From contig NZ_JBLWFH010000004.1 in assembly GCF_050306235.1 (NCBI RefSeq), forward strand, positions 260,442-324,441: a stretch of DNA of 64,000 nucleotides, read 5' to 3'. How positions within the stretch are numbered: position 1 is the stretch's first letter; each line of letters begins with the position of its first letter. Source of the DNA: Glaciecola sp947496235 (GTDB lineage Bacteria > Pseudomonadota > Gammaproteobacteria > Enterobacterales > Alteromonadaceae). Positions 9,783 to 20,144 of this stretch are shown here, in pieces. The notes under the pieces were generated by a model, which saw only the letters and a program-made list of their open reading frames with translations, made no database searches and was not told the origin of the DNA. A program made the translations under genes and the position numbers.

Positions 9783-10282
9783 AACGCTTTCTACTCCAGA
9801 TACAAGATCTCAAATGCTAACAAGAATTCAACTTTTAACATAGTGCTATTGAGGAAATGGAAAATTAAAAAAATCAAAGTGAATAAATATGTAGCGCATA
9901 AAGTTGTAGCGACAACTAATTTTCACAAGTAATTAACTTTGTTTCGTTTTATTTACAAAATCTTCAAATAAAACAGCATTAAAATATTATCATGCAAAAC
10001 AAAAGGATAGCTATTATTCATAAAATCAATGATAATATTATACAGAGTGATAATTGATTTCTTTTGGTGAAATCGGTATTTTCAACTTCCCGCTTAGAGG
10101 AATGAATAATAATTCGATGCTTATGCATTGAGCAAAATACTCTCAGATTGCACGCTGACGACAAAATAAAAATAAAATTGTGCCTCGGACATCGTTTCCG
10201 ATTGGGAATATATTGTTGCTGACAACAGCTCAACATAGTCACTAAGCTAGCTGTAACTAGGCTTGGTGGATAGGAGTATTAT
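9783..10282. other. 500-bp intergenic region between arcB and gltB
   Basis: Holds the divergent promoter regions of arcB and gltBD. It is AT-rich. A GGATAGGAG-type ribosome site sits just before the gltB ATG at 10283. A 74-codon open frame on the minus strand at 10018-10242 has no family-like composition and no ribosome site and is not called. No clear riboswitch, tRNA or terminator was found by eye. Confidence 0.5.
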
Positions 10283-13200
10283 ATGGGTTTGTATCACCAA
10301 ACTGATTCTAAAGACAACTGTGGATTTGGCTTAATTGCAAACATCCATGGTAAGTCAAGTCATGAACTCGTTAAAACCGCTATTATAGGTCTTGACCGTA
10401 TGCAGCATCGTGGTGGTGTTGCATCTGACGGCAAGACTGGCGACGGTTGCGGGTTATTATTGCAAAAGCCTGATAGTTTCTTTCGCAAAGTTGCAGCCGA
10501 AAACGGTTGGACCTTGAATAACAACTATGCCGTTGGCATGGTGTTTTTAAGTCAGGATGAAACGCTAGCTGAGCAAGCAAGAAAAGCACTAAACAAAGAA
10601 CTGCAAAGAGAAACTCTGAATGTTATTGGCTGGCGAAAAGTGCCAGTAAATAAAGACATTTTGGGTGACTTAGCATTAGAAGGTGTGCCGCAGATTGAAC
10701 AGGTGTTTGTCAACGCACCCAACGGTTGGATTTTACCTGACGTTGAACGTCGGCTATATATGGCGCGCCGTCGCGCTGAAAAAGTAGTCGCTGAAGATCC
10801 TGACTTTTATGTTGCTTGCTTATCTGCCTTTGTACATATTTATAAAGGCTTGGTAATGCCGAAAGACTTGCCTGCTTTTTATCTTGATTTAGCGGACCCA
10901 GAATTAAAATCGTCTATTTGTGTATTCCACCAACGATTCTCAACCAATACATTACCTAAATGGCCACTAGCGCAGCCATTTAGATTCTTGGCGCATAATG
11001 GTGAAATTAACACCATCAAAGGCAACCGAGAATGGGCTATTGCTCGAACAAGCAAATTTGCTACTCCGCTAATTCCAGATATGAAAGATGCTGCACCTTA
11101 TGTGAATACAGAAGGCTCAGACTCTAGCTCACTAGATAACATGTTGGAATTGTTCTTGGCCGGCGGCATGGACTTATTCCGTGCTATGCGTTTATTAGTG
11201 CCACCCGCTTATCAAAACAACAAAACCATGGATCCTAAACTACGTGCATTTTATGAGTTTAACTCCATGCACATGGAACCTTGGGATGGCCCTGCAGGCA
11301 TAGTAATGACCAATGGTCGTCATGTAGCCTGTAACCTTGATAGAAATGGTCTTCGCCCTGCTCGTTATGTACTCACCAATGACGGTACCATTACTTTAGC
11401 GTCAGAGATTGGCATATGGGACTATTCTCAACATGATGTGGTGGAAAAAGGACGTGTAGGTCCTGGCGAAATGTTAGCGGTAGATACTCATACTGGGAAA
11501 ATTTGGCGCTCAACTGAAATTGATGAAGATTTAATGGCTCGTCATCCTTACTCAGAATGGATTGGTGAATACATTAAACGTTTAAAGCCCATCGAGGAAT
11601 GCGATTCAAGTTTGATCGGCGTTCGTGCATTTGATGACGATAAAATGGCCATCATGCACAAGATGTTTAACTACAGTTATGAAGAAATTCAGCAAGTAGT
11701 CAAAGTCTTAGCGAAAGATGGACAAGAAGCTGTTGGCTCTATGGGTGATGATACCCCAATGGCAGTTTTGTCATCTCGTCATCGCACCTTGTACGATTAT
11801 TTCCGTCAGCAGTTTGCTCAGGTCACCAATCCACCGATTGATCCCTTAAGAGAAAATCACGTGATGTCGCTGGCAACCTGTATCGGCCGTGAACAAAACG
11901 TGTTCAATGAAACCAGTGGTTATGCTCATCGGGTACTTTTTGAATCCCCTATTTTGGTATATACAGATTTAAAACAGCTGCGCGAGTATGATCCTAAGTA
12001 TTATCATCACGAAACCATCAATCTAAACTATCCTGCTGAGGAAGATTTAGAGTCGGCCATTCGTCGAATTTGTGACGATGCTGTGATCGCGGTAAAAGAA
12101 AAAAATGCGGCTTTCTTGATTTTATCAGACCGCCATATTGAAAAAGGTAAGCTACCTATTCCTGCGGCTATGGCTGTAGGTGCGGTGCAAAAACGCCTTG
12201 TGGATGAGCATTTGCGCTGTGACGCTAATATAGTAATTGAAACAGCGTCTGCCCGTGACCCACATCATTTTGCTGTGCTTATTGGATTAGGTGCAACAGC
12301 TATATATCCATTCTTAGCCTATGAAACTATTGAGCAGTTGGTTGAAAAAGGTGACCTAGATATTTCGCCAACACAAGCCATGTTGAATTACCGCAAAGGG
12401 ATAAACAAAGGCTTATATAAAATCATGTCTAAGATGGGTATCAGTACCGTTGCCAGTTATCGTAGCTCAAAACTGTTTGAAGCTATTGGTATCAGCAAAG
12501 ACATCATGGACCTATGTTTTTCCGGCGTACCAAGCCGTATTCAAGGTGCAGGATTCGATGATTTCCATCAAGACCTGATTAACCTTGCTCGGGTTGCATG
12601 GTTAAAACGTAAATCTTTGGGTCATGGTGGACTATTGAAGTACGTTCACGGTGGCGAATATCACGCTTATAATCCAGATGTGGTTAAATCACTGCAAAAA
12701 GCCGTGGTTAGTGGGAACAAAGACGATTACATGGTTTATGCTGATTTGGTTAATGACAGAGCGCCTAGTCACCTTCGTGACCTTATGCGCATTAAGTTAG
12801 CTGATAAAGCGATTGATATTGACGAAGTGGAAGATGCAACCCACCTATTTCCTCGCTTTGATACAGCAGCCATGTCAATTGGTGCATTAAGCCCAGAAGC
12901 GCATGAAGCCCTAGCAATTGCGATGAACCGACTTGGCGGTCAATCAAATTCGGGTGAAGGTGGTGAAGATCCTAAACGCTTTAACACCGAGAAAAACTCC
13001 AAAATTAAACAAGTTGCTTCGGGTCGTTTTGGTGTTACGCCTCATTATTTGGTGAATGCTAAGGTAATTCAGATCAAAGTAGCACAAGGTGCTAAGCCTG
13101 GCGAAGGTGGTCAGCTACCCGGTGATAAAGTGAATAAATACATCGCTGAACTTAGATTCTCTGTACCTGGCGTAACCTTAATTTCACCACCACCGCACCA

Positions 13201-14749
13201 TGATATTTATTCTATTGAAGATTTAGCCCAGTTGATATTTGACTTAAAAGAAGTCAACCCAACCGCCTTAATCTCAGTAAAACTGGTTTCAGAGCCTGGT
13301 GTAGGCACCATCGCAACGGGTGTGGCAAAAGCTTATGCCGATTTAATCACTATTTCTGGTTATGACGGCGGCACAGGTGCAAGCCCATTAACATCTGTTA
13401 AGTATGCGGGTAGCCCTTTTGAACTCGGCTTGGCAGAGACTCAGCAAGCATTAGTTGAAAATGGTTTACGACATAAAGTTAGAGTCCAGACTGACGGTGG
13501 CTTAAAAACTGGCTTAGATGTAATCAAAGCTGCGCTTTTAGGTGCTGAATCCTTTGGTTTCGGTACAGGCCCAATGGTAGCACTTGGCTGTAAATATCTA
13601 CGAATATGTCATTTGAACAATTGCGCAACAGGTGTTGCAACTCAAGATGCCAAGCTAAGAGACGAGTATTTTATTGGCTTGCCTGAAATGGTAATGAACT
13701 ACTTCAGATTTGTAGCCGAAGAAGTACGCGAAATTATGGCCGCCATGGGGATCCGCAAGTTCGACGAGCTAATTGGTCGAACGGATTTACTTGAGTTAGT
13801 CGATGGTTTAACAGCTAAGCAAACTAAATTAGATCTTTCCCCCTTATTGGAAAGACCTAAAGCGGGTTCGCATACGCAATTATTCTGTTCAGAGACCACA
13901 AATTCTCCTATTGATAAAGGTGAGTTAAACCGACAAATTTTAAAAGATGCTAAGTACGCTGTGGACAATGAAAAATCGATTAAGTTAGCTTATGAAGTGC
14001 GTAATACTCATCGCTCTATAGGTGCTACTTTATCTGGTTATATTGCGTCACTTTACGGTAACCCAGGCGTATCTGATACACCCATCGAAATTTTCCTTAA
14101 AGGTACCATAGGTCAAAGCTTCGGCGTTTGGAATGCAGGCGGCGTAGAAATGACCTTAGTCGGTGACGCCAACGATTACGTTGGTAAAGGAATGACTGGT
14201 GGTAAGCTGGTAATTCATCCACCACTTGGCGTCAGCTTTGACGCTCACAACAGTGCCATTATGGGTAACACTTGTTTGTATGGTGCTACTGGCGGAAAAT
14301 TATTGGCGGCAGGTCGCGCTGGTGAACGTTTTGCAGTACGTAACTCAGGCGCAATCGCTGTGATCGAAGGCATGGGCGACAATGGCTGTGAATACATGAC
14401 CGGCGGTATTGTTGCTGTATTAGGAAGTGTCGGAGTGAATTTCGGTGCCGGTATGACAGGTGGTTTCGCTTATCTGTATGATGAGTTTGACGACTTAGAG
14501 CACAGAGTGAACTTCGAGCTTGTTGAAGCATTGAACATTGATGATAAAGTTATTTTATCAGAGCATTTACGTGGCCTTATTAACGAACATTATGAGTCCA
14601 CCGGCAGTGCGCATTCATTAGCGCTTTTGACTAACTTCTCAGAAGAAATCAAACGCTTTAAACTGATTAAACCAAAAACCTCTGATGTGAAAAACTTGCT
14701 CGGCCACATAAGCCGTTCCAGTGCAGAGTTAAGAATTCAGGCACAGTAA
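10283..14749 (+). CDS. gltB: Glutamate synthase (NADPH) large subunit GltB
   Basis: Makes glutamate from glutamine and 2-oxoglutarate. Class II glutaminase domain at the N-terminus with the catalytic cysteine in DNCGFG (Cys13, probably exposed after removal of a short propeptide), central domain, FMN-binding synthase domain with the GGQSNSGEGGEDP and GGTGASP loops, the cysteine cluster CxxxxxCATGVATQ that binds the 3Fe-4S centre, and the C-terminal beta-helix domain with repeated G-x-x-G units (about 1250-1450). 1488 residues is full length. It starts the gltBD operon, with 18 bases to gltD. Confidence 0.97.
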   Translation: MGLYHQTDSKDNCGFGLIANIHGKSSHELVKTAIIGLDRMQHRGGVASDGKTGDGCGLLLQKPDSFFRKVAAENGWTLNNNYAVGMVFLSQDETLAEQARKALNKELQRETLNVIGWRKVPVNKDILGDLALEGVPQIEQVFVNAPNGWILPDVERRLYMARRRAEKVVAEDPDFYVACLSAFVHIYKGLVMPKDLPAFYLDLADPELKSSICVFHQRFSTNTLPKWPLAQPFRFLAHNGEINTIKGNREWAIARTSKFATPLIPDMKDAAPYVNTEGSDSSSLDNMLELFLAGGMDLFRAMRLLVPPAYQNNKTMDPKLRAFYEFNSMHMEPWDGPAGIVMTNGRHVACNLDRNGLRPARYVLTNDGTITLASEIGIWDYSQHDVVEKGRVGPGEMLAVDTHTGKIWRSTEIDEDLMARHPYSEWIGEYIKRLKPIEECDSSLIGVRAFDDDKMAIMHKMFNYSYEEIQQVVKVLAKDGQEAVGSMGDDTPMAVLSSRHRTLYDYFRQQFAQVTNPPIDPLRENHVMSLATCIGREQNVFNETSGYAHRVLFESPILVYTDLKQLREYDPKYYHHETINLNYPAEEDLESAIRRICDDAVIAVKEKNAAFLILSDRHIEKGKLPIPAAMAVGAVQKRLVDEHLRCDANIVIETASARDPHHFAVLIGLGATAIYPFLAYETIEQLVEKGDLDISPTQAMLNYRKGINKGLYKIMSKMGISTVASYRSSKLFEAIGISKDIMDLCFSGVPSRIQGAGFDDFHQDLINLARVAWLKRKSLGHGGLLKYVHGGEYHAYNPDVVKSLQKAVVSGNKDDYMVYADLVNDRAPSHLRDLMRIKLADKAIDIDEVEDATHLFPRFDTAAMSIGALSPEAHEALAIAMNRLGGQSNSGEGGEDPKRFNTEKNSKIKQVASGRFGVTPHYLVNAKVIQIKVAQGAKPGEGGQLPGDKVNKYIAELRFSVPGVTLISPPPHHDIYSIEDLAQLIFDLKEVNPTALISVKLVSEPGVGTIATGVAKAYADLITISGYDGGTGASPLTSVKYAGSPFELGLAETQQALVENGLRHKVRVQTDGGLKTGLDVIKAALLGAESFGFGTGPMVALGCKYLRICHLNNCATGVATQDAKLRDEYFIGLPEMVMNYFRFVAEEVREIMAAMGIRKFDELIGRTDLLELVDGLTAKQTKLDLSPLLERPKAGSHTQLFCSETTNSPIDKGELNRQILKDAKYAVDNEKSIKLAYEVRNTHRSIGATLSGYIASLYGNPGVSDTPIEIFLKGTIGQSFGVWNAGGVEMTLVGDANDYVGKGMTGGKLVIHPPLGVSFDAHNSAIMGNTCLYGATGGKLLAAGRAGERFAVRNSGAIAVIEGMGDNGCEYMTGGIVAVLGSVGVNFGAGMTGGFAYLYDEFDDLEHRVNFELVEALNIDDKVILSEHLRGLINEHYESTGSAHSLALLTNFSEEIKRFKLIKPKTSDVKNLLGHISRSSAELRIQAQ

Positions 14750-14767
14750 GAGGGAGAAGCAGTATTT

Positions 14768-16183
14768 ATGGCAAAGAATGTTTATCAATTTGTGGATGTA
14801 GCCCGTATAGATCCACCTAAAAAGCCAATTGTGATGCGAAGAGAAGAGTTTGGCGAAATTTATCAGCCAATGACAGCATCGCAAGCAGAAGGTCAAGCAG
14901 ACAGATGTCTGGATTGTGGTAACCCTTATTGTGAATGGAAATGCCCAGTGCACAATTATATTCCCCAGTGGCTAGCCTTAGCCAACGAAGGGAAAATTCT
15001 TGAAGCAGCAGATTTGTGTCACAAAACCAATAGCTTACCTGAAGTATGCGGCAGAGTGTGCCCCCAAGATAGATTGTGTGAAGGCGCTTGTACCCTGAAC
15101 GATGATTTTGGTGCGGTAACCATTGGCAGTATCGAAAAATATATTACCGATACAGCATTTAAAATGGGCTGGCGTCCGGATATGTCTGATGTTGATTGGA
15201 CAGATAAGAAAGTCGCCATAGTAGGCGCTGGACCTGCAGGTCTTGCTTGTGCTGATATTTTGGTTCGCAATGGAATAAAACCTGTCGTATTTGATAAATA
15301 CGAAGAAATTGGTGGATTGCTTACCTTTGGTATTCCGTCTTTTAAGTTGGAAAAAGAGATTGTGCAATTGCGCCGTCAAATTTTCACTGAAATGGGCATT
15401 GAATTTAAGCTAAATACTGAAATCGGCAAAGATGTCGACTTTAAAGAGTTGTTAGATAACTACGACGCGGTATTTTTAGGCATGGGCACCTATACCTCGA
15501 TGAAAGGTGGGTTTGCTAATGAAGAAGCACCAGGGGTTTATGATGCTTTGCCTTTCTTAATTGCCAATACACGAAAAGTGATGGGCACAGAACAAGCTGA
15601 CGGCGAGTTTATCGACATGAAAGGAAAGCGTGTTGTGGTACTTGGTGGTGGTGACACAACCATGGACTGCGTGCGAACCTCTATTCGTCAAGGTGCTGAT
15701 TCTGTGGTTTGTGCTTATCGTCGTGATGAAGAAAGCATGCCAGGATCACGCAGAGAAGTCATTAATGCCAAAGAAGAAGGTGTAGACTTCAAATTCAACA
15801 TGCAACCTATCGATATTGCGGTGGATGAAAATGGTAAAGCCATTGGCGTTCGCATGGTGAAAACCGAAATGGGTGAACCTGATGCCGCTGGCCGAAGACG
15901 TCCAGTCGAAGTGCCTGGCTCAGCCCATGTACTAGAAGCGGATGCAGTTATTATTGCGTTTGGATTCTCTCCAAGCCCTGCAAACTGGTTTGCAGACTAC
16001 GGCATTATCTTGGACGAAAAAGGTCGTGTAAGAGCGCCAGCGAACGGCAAATTTGCATTTCAAACCAGTAACCCCAAAATATTCTCTGGCGGTGATATGG
16101 TAAGAGGTTCTGATTTAGTCGTTACCGCGATTGACGAAGGTAGAAAGGCAGCTGAAGGTATACTTGATTTCTTAGAAGTCTAA
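14768..16183 (+). CDS. gltD: Glutamate synthase (NADPH) small subunit GltD
   Basis: FAD and iron-sulfur subunit that takes electrons from NADPH and delivers them to GltB. N-terminal cysteine-rich ferredoxin-like region (CLDCGNPYCEWKCPVHNYIP and CGRVCPQDRLCEGAC), FAD-binding GAGPAGLACAD near residue 155, NADPH-binding GGGDTTMDCVRTS, and the C-terminal SGGDMVRGSDLVVTAIDEGR. 471 residues matches E. coli. AGAGGGAGAAG lies upstream of the ATG. A short imperfect hairpin at 16254-16276 after the stop may help termination, but it is weak. Confidence 0.97.
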   Translation: MAKNVYQFVDVARIDPPKKPIVMRREEFGEIYQPMTASQAEGQADRCLDCGNPYCEWKCPVHNYIPQWLALANEGKILEAADLCHKTNSLPEVCGRVCPQDRLCEGACTLNDDFGAVTIGSIEKYITDTAFKMGWRPDMSDVDWTDKKVAIVGAGPAGLACADILVRNGIKPVVFDKYEEIGGLLTFGIPSFKLEKEIVQLRRQIFTEMGIEFKLNTEIGKDVDFKELLDNYDAVFLGMGTYTSMKGGFANEEAPGVYDALPFLIANTRKVMGTEQADGEFIDMKGKRVVVLGGGDTTMDCVRTSIRQGADSVVCAYRRDEESMPGSRREVINAKEEGVDFKFNMQPIDIAVDENGKAIGVRMVKTEMGEPDAAGRRRPVEVPGSAHVLEADAVIIAFGFSPSPANWFADYGIILDEKGRVRAPANGKFAFQTSNPKIFSGGDMVRGSDLVVTAIDEGRKAAEGILDFLEV

Positions 16184-16413
16184 ACTCAACTGAAAAGTAA
16201 ACGTCTTTGAAAAGTAAGTGATTTGTTGAAAGATCTAGCAAACCTTATTGATTAGAAGGCGTTTTTTTACGTCTTAATTTTAATAACTAAGATGAATTAG
16301 CAAGACCCTTAAATCATTGTAAGACCCGCTATATAGCTATAGGCTAAGGTCATAGGAAGCAATCAAGCTAATTGAATTGGCTGTTCCTTAAATACCATTG
16401 TTGAGGGGGTTTT

Positions 16414-16857
16414 ATGCAAAGTACTAATCAAATTTCTGCGAAAGTTAAAGCACCAGGTGTTGGATTGATCAAAATGCTTAAAAGTGGTTTTGAATTTGGT
16501 AAACACTTATTACTCATTGCGCTAATTTTTATCGCCGCTAAGGTATGTGCACAAGAAGCAAAAATGCCTGAGGTTGAAACTGCCCATTGTCCGTCAGTGT
16601 TTAATGCGGTAAATATCCCCCAAGACGGCAAACTTTGTCAGGTTTTTGCCGCCGATTACCCGGCATCTATGATATTTTTTGTCCCTAAAACGCCTGAAGA
16701 AGTGGTCTCTTATTACCAGCAAAACGAATCATTTAAAAATGCAACTCAGGTTAAAGATCGATTTATGCTCCAGTCTGAAGATAAGAACACCACCCTAATT
16801 ATCTCTAAAGACGGCGGCGGCACCCAAGTAGACATCTTAGTTAAAAGCCAAGCTTAA
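16414..16857 (+). CDS. Small secreted or periplasmic protein of unknown function
   Basis: 147 residues. A basic N-region, then a hydrophobic helix (LLLIALIFIAAKVCAQ, about residues 31-46) with a likely signal-peptidase site after VCA. The mature part has two cysteines (in HCPS and KLCQ) that could form a disulfide, and ends in an alternating pattern that suggests beta strands. A strong GAGGGGG ribosome site lies about 6 bases before the ATG. No family recognised. It is preceded by 230 non-coding bases and probably has its own promoter. Confidence 0.7.
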   Translation: MQSTNQISAKVKAPGVGLIKMLKSGFEFGKHLLLIALIFIAAKVCAQEAKMPEVETAHCPSVFNAVNIPQDGKLCQVFAADYPASMIFFVPKTPEEVVSYYQQNESFKNATQVKDRFMLQSEDKNTTLIISKDGGGTQVDILVKSQA

Positions 16858-16958
16858 TTTCTTTTCTCCCCCTGCCAGGTATTAAAAATTTAATGCTTGG
16901 CACATGGATTGCTATCCCTCCCTTGAGTGTCAATTATTTAACCTTGAGCGGAGTCATC

Positions 16959-17561
16959 ATGGAAATCGCAATCGTTTTAATGGTATTGTTAATCACAGTT
17001 GCAGTCGTCGCGATTAAACTTAGCGATACGAGCATTACCTTTCCATTTGCATCAAAGAAACAACTATTCACAGAAGCTGAACGTCAGTTTTTACACTTAA
17101 TCGAAACAGCCGTAGGCGATGAATTTCGTGTCATGTGTCGAATCAAACTTATCGATCTACTTAGTTTGAAGAACAACACGAGTAAAAAAATGGCCAACTC
17201 AGCGTTGCTACAAGCGGGTAAAAAGCATGTAGATTTTGTTTTGTGTGACCGCAAAGACTTCACCCCTGTTCTGGCGATTGATTTAGTCTATGGTCAAGGC
17301 AAAGACGGACATAAACTAAAACGAGACTATTTTGTCAGTGGCGCACTGGATACAGTTGCCATCCCTCATGCAAGAATTAAAGCGAAAGCGGGTTATACGG
17401 TAACTGAAATTCGCGAGTGTATCGAAACTAAACTCGTCCCCTTACGCAGAAAGCAAGGCAAAATTCCTTTTGGCACCTCCCAAGACAAACCTGAACTTAT
17501 TAAACGCACTAACAAACCTACTCGACCATTATCTCCAAGCAGAAACGCAATTGCTGCCTAA
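16959..17561 (+). CDS. DUF2726 family membrane-anchored protein
   Basis: The open frame extends back to an ATG at 16893, but the ATG at 16959 follows GAGCGGAG and starts directly with a hydrophobic anchor (IAIVLMVLLITVAVVAI), so the shorter form is preferred. After the anchor comes a DUF2726-type domain: FTEAERQFLHLIETAV, RVMCRIKLIDLL and HVDFVLCDRKDFTPVLAIDL, the last resembling the D...D core of the restriction-endonuclease-like fold. Role unknown. The last 30 residues are basic and proline-rich. 200 residues from the chosen start. Confidence 0.75.
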   Translation: MEIAIVLMVLLITVAVVAIKLSDTSITFPFASKKQLFTEAERQFLHLIETAVGDEFRVMCRIKLIDLLSLKNNTSKKMANSALLQAGKKHVDFVLCDRKDFTPVLAIDLVYGQGKDGHKLKRDYFVSGALDTVAIPHARIKAKAGYTVTEIRECIETKLVPLRRKQGKIPFGTSQDKPELIKRTNKPTRPLSPSRNAIAA

Positions 17562-17629
17562 GCTATTGCGTTTGATGCTTGAACCGCTATCATGGCGCAA
17601 TAGATTCAATTAATGAGAACCTTACCTAC

Positions 17630-18328
17630 ATGAAAATTGCGATTATTGGCGCCATGCAAGAGGAAGTCGCCTTATTGAAAAGTCAATTGGCTAACCCTCA
17701 ACCTCAGGATCTTTTTGACTTTGACTTGGTCTCCGGAGACTATGGAAAACATCAGGTATTACTAATTCAAAGCGGTATTGGCAAAGTTGCATCTAGCGTT
17801 GCTTGCGCCCTTATCATTCAGAAATTTGCCCCTGATTTGGTAATCAACACTGGCTCTGCGGGTGGATTTGACCCCGATTTGAATGTGGGAGATGTGGTCA
17901 TCGCCGATGCCTTAGTCCATCATGACGTTGATGTTACCCATTTTGGCTATGCCCTTGGACAAGTCCCCTCAATGCCAGCGCAATATGTTACCCAAGCTGA
18001 AATTAGCCAGTTGGCGTTTAATGCAGCCAACGATTTGCCAGATATCAAAGTAAAAACCGGGTTAATTTGTAGTGGTGACAGTTTTATTGGCAGTGATGAA
18101 CAAGCGCTACTAATAAAAGAAAAGTTTCCAGCAATGAAGGCCGTAGAAATGGAAGGCGCTGCAATAGCCCAATGTTGTCACATGTTAAATACGCCTATAG
18201 TAGTGATCAGAAGCTTATCTGATATTGCGGGTAAAACCTCGACCGTTTCATTTGAACAGTATTTAGAAAAAGCCGCTAAGAATTCAGCGACGCTAGTAAT
18301 GAAAATGCTCGAAAAGATAGAAGCTTAA
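17630..18328 (+). CDS. mtnN: 5'-methylthioadenosine/S-adenosylhomocysteine nucleosidase
   Basis: Hydrolyses methylthioadenosine and S-adenosylhomocysteine, feeding methionine and adenine salvage and, where luxS is present, AI-2 synthesis. The frame opens at 17579, but the family N-terminus MKIAIIGAMQEEV begins at 17630, giving 232 residues, the E. coli length. NTGSAGGFD, VEMEGAAIAQ (purine/ribose contact) and VIRSLSDIAG (catalytic aspartate) are present. The last base overlaps the start of the next gene, so the following B12 genes are probably co-transcribed. Confidence 0.95.
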   Translation: MKIAIIGAMQEEVALLKSQLANPQPQDLFDFDLVSGDYGKHQVLLIQSGIGKVASSVACALIIQKFAPDLVINTGSAGGFDPDLNVGDVVIADALVHHDVDVTHFGYALGQVPSMPAQYVTQAEISQLAFNAANDLPDIKVKTGLICSGDSFIGSDEQALLIKEKFPAMKAVEMEGAAIAQCCHMLNTPIVVIRSLSDIAGKTSTVSFEQYLEKAAKNSATLVMKMLEKIEA

Positions 18329-19287
18329 TGATATCTGAAAGCCTTAATATTCCTCAAGCCTTCATACCTTTAATCATTCTTCTAATAGCGCTCCTTCTGG
18401 AGCGTTTTTTTCCTTTACCGCCAAAGGTAGATCCCTTAAGTATTTGGCGACTGCTTTGTCTTCGCATTGGGCAAAAGGTCATGCCGCGACACGAAGATAG
18501 CACCCAGTTTTATATTTCAGGCAGCCTCGCCTTTATCGTGTTGGCATTGCCGTTTCTGATTATCTTATACCTGATATATGAACTGGCTTATTACCAATCT
18601 CTTATTGATATCATGTTGTTGTATCTATCTTTGCAATTTAGCCATATAGACCAGTGGCGGAAAAAAATCGCCATTGCACTGCAAAATAATAAGAAACAAC
18701 TCGCCAGACAAACCCTTGATAAACTGGTGCAGCGAGAAACCGAGAAGTTATCTGACGTAGGTATATGCAAGGCGCTCATTGAAACCTATGTGTTGCGAAT
18801 TTTTTACCAACAGTATGTGGTCATGTTTTGCTTCCTGGTTCTAGGGCCCATTGGCGCTTTTTGCTATCGATTAGTGTATGAAGCAAGTCATGCATGGAAT
18901 ATTAAAAAAAATACTTACACTGCTTTTGGTAAGCCCGCATTCTTTGTCACTCAAATAATCCAGTATTTTCCTGTTAAACTCTCATTAGTGCCTTTGTCAT
19001 TGCTAGCATTAACCTCGTCCGGTTTAAAAGCGGTAATAACATTTTGGTTTAGTGCAAAAGCTTGGAGCTTCGGTGGCGTAAGTATTTTATTTTCAATGGG
19101 ACTGGCGCTAAATCGACATCTAAGCGGCGCGGTTTTCCGAGATGGCATTAAATATCGTCGCTCAAAATTTATCGGCGCATCAGAACCTAATGTAGAAGAC
19201 ATCCAAAGGGTTGTAACCCTCTGCCACCTAAACACTATTATGTTATTCTTAATGCTTGCCATGTCTGTTTGGCTAATTGGATATTAA
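18328..19287 (+). CDS. CobD/CbiB-family integral membrane protein
   Basis: Family linked to cobinamide (B12) side-chain attachment, here of the short divergent type found between mtnN and btuF in marine gammaproteobacteria. About five hydrophobic segments (residues 10-25, 50-82, 155-180, 205-225 and 295-318). The loop FGGVSILFSMGLALNRHLSG followed by a charged YRRSKFIGASEPNVEDI segment resembles the CobD/CbiB C-terminal region. It overlaps mtnN by one base and btuF by 19. Its exact reaction is inferred from family and context only; no other cob genes are visible, so salvage rather than de novo synthesis is likely. Confidence 0.75.
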   Translation: MISESLNIPQAFIPLIILLIALLLERFFPLPPKVDPLSIWRLLCLRIGQKVMPRHEDSTQFYISGSLAFIVLALPFLIILYLIYELAYYQSLIDIMLLYLSLQFSHIDQWRKKIAIALQNNKKQLARQTLDKLVQRETEKLSDVGICKALIETYVLRIFYQQYVVMFCFLVLGPIGAFCYRLVYEASHAWNIKKNTYTAFGKPAFFVTQIIQYFPVKLSLVPLSLLALTSSGLKAVITFWFSAKAWSFGGVSILFSMGLALNRHLSGAVFRDGIKYRRSKFIGASEPNVEDIQRVVTLCHLNTIMLFLMLAMSVWLIGY

Positions 19288-20144
19288 ACAAGGATTTTTC
19301 ATCGGTGTTTTCAGTTTTTCTCCATCGCTTATTGATTTGGACTTTTATATGCTTAGGCTTTAGTTCTAAGCTTTATGCTTCCAACGAAACTCAAAGAATA
19401 GTGACCTTGTCACCCCATTTGGCTGAAATTGTGTTTGAACTGGATAAATCTGACGCTTTAGTTGCTGTCAGCGCCTATAGCGACTATCCAAAAAGTTTGT
19501 TGAATTTGCCCCAGGTCGCAGGTTATCAAGGTGCTGATATCGCCGAAATAGTACGATTAGCCCCCACCCATGTCCTGGTATGGCAAGGCGGCAATAAAAG
19601 TGCGGATATTGCCAAACTTGAATCTTTGGGATTGAATGTTTATCAGTCCTCGATATTAACCATCGATAATTTGTTCTCGGAAATTAACCAAATTGGTAAA
19701 TTTATAGAGGCAAAAGATAAGGCTAGGGCTTTAACCTCTAAGCTTAAAAAGGCATTAGCTGGAGTAGACACCCCATCATCCCCAGTGTCGGCAGTTTATT
19801 ACCTAAATACCTCCCCGCTTGTAGGATTAGGCAGTGATCCATGGCTAAATAGTCTGTTATCTACCTGCAATATTCAAAATCTGTTTCAAGAATCCTCAAG
19901 TCCTTATCCACAGTTGTCCTTGTCTGAAATTTTGCGTCGGCAACCGCAACTATTACTTGCTGCTGATGGTCGTGATAAAGCCTTTCACCAATCGTTTTGG
20001 TCTGATCATGCAAGTTATTTGAAATCTTCTATAATCATTTTAAATCCTGACGAAATGCACCGATTTACGCCTAGAGCCGTATATGCAACTATCAATCTAT
20101 GTGCTTCGATCATCGACCAAGGACAATATAAAAATGAAAATTGA
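19269..20144 (+). CDS. btuF: Vitamin B12-binding periplasmic protein BtuF
   Basis: Class III substrate-binding protein that delivers cobalamin to BtuCD. Signal peptide in the first 35 residues (LLIWTFICLGFSSKLYAS), then RIVTLSPHLAEIVFEL, the family's first strand-helix unit, and the inter-lobe APTHVLVWQGGN. The start listed is TTG at 19269 inside the upstream gene; an in-frame GTG at 19305, preceded by ACAAGGA, would give a cleaner signal peptide (MFSVFLHRLL) and may be the real one. It overlaps the downstream rhodanese gene by 11 bases. Confidence 0.88.
   Translation: MANWILNKDFSSVFSVFLHRLLIWTFICLGFSSKLYASNETQRIVTLSPHLAEIVFELDKSDALVAVSAYSDYPKSLLNLPQVAGYQGADIAEIVRLAPTHVLVWQGGNKSADIAKLESLGLNVYQSSILTIDNLFSEINQIGKFIEAKDKARALTSKLKKALAGVDTPSSPVSAVYYLNTSPLVGLGSDPWLNSLLSTCNIQNLFQESSSPYPQLSLSEILRRQPQLLLAADGRDKAFHQSFWSDHASYLKSSIIILNPDEMHRFTPRAVYATINLCASIIDQGQYKNEN

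Noticed and set aside
10018..10242. 74-codon frame on the minus strand upstream of gltB
   Set aside because: No ribosome site, cysteine/histidine-skewed composition and no domain; it looks like a chance frame in intergenic DNA.
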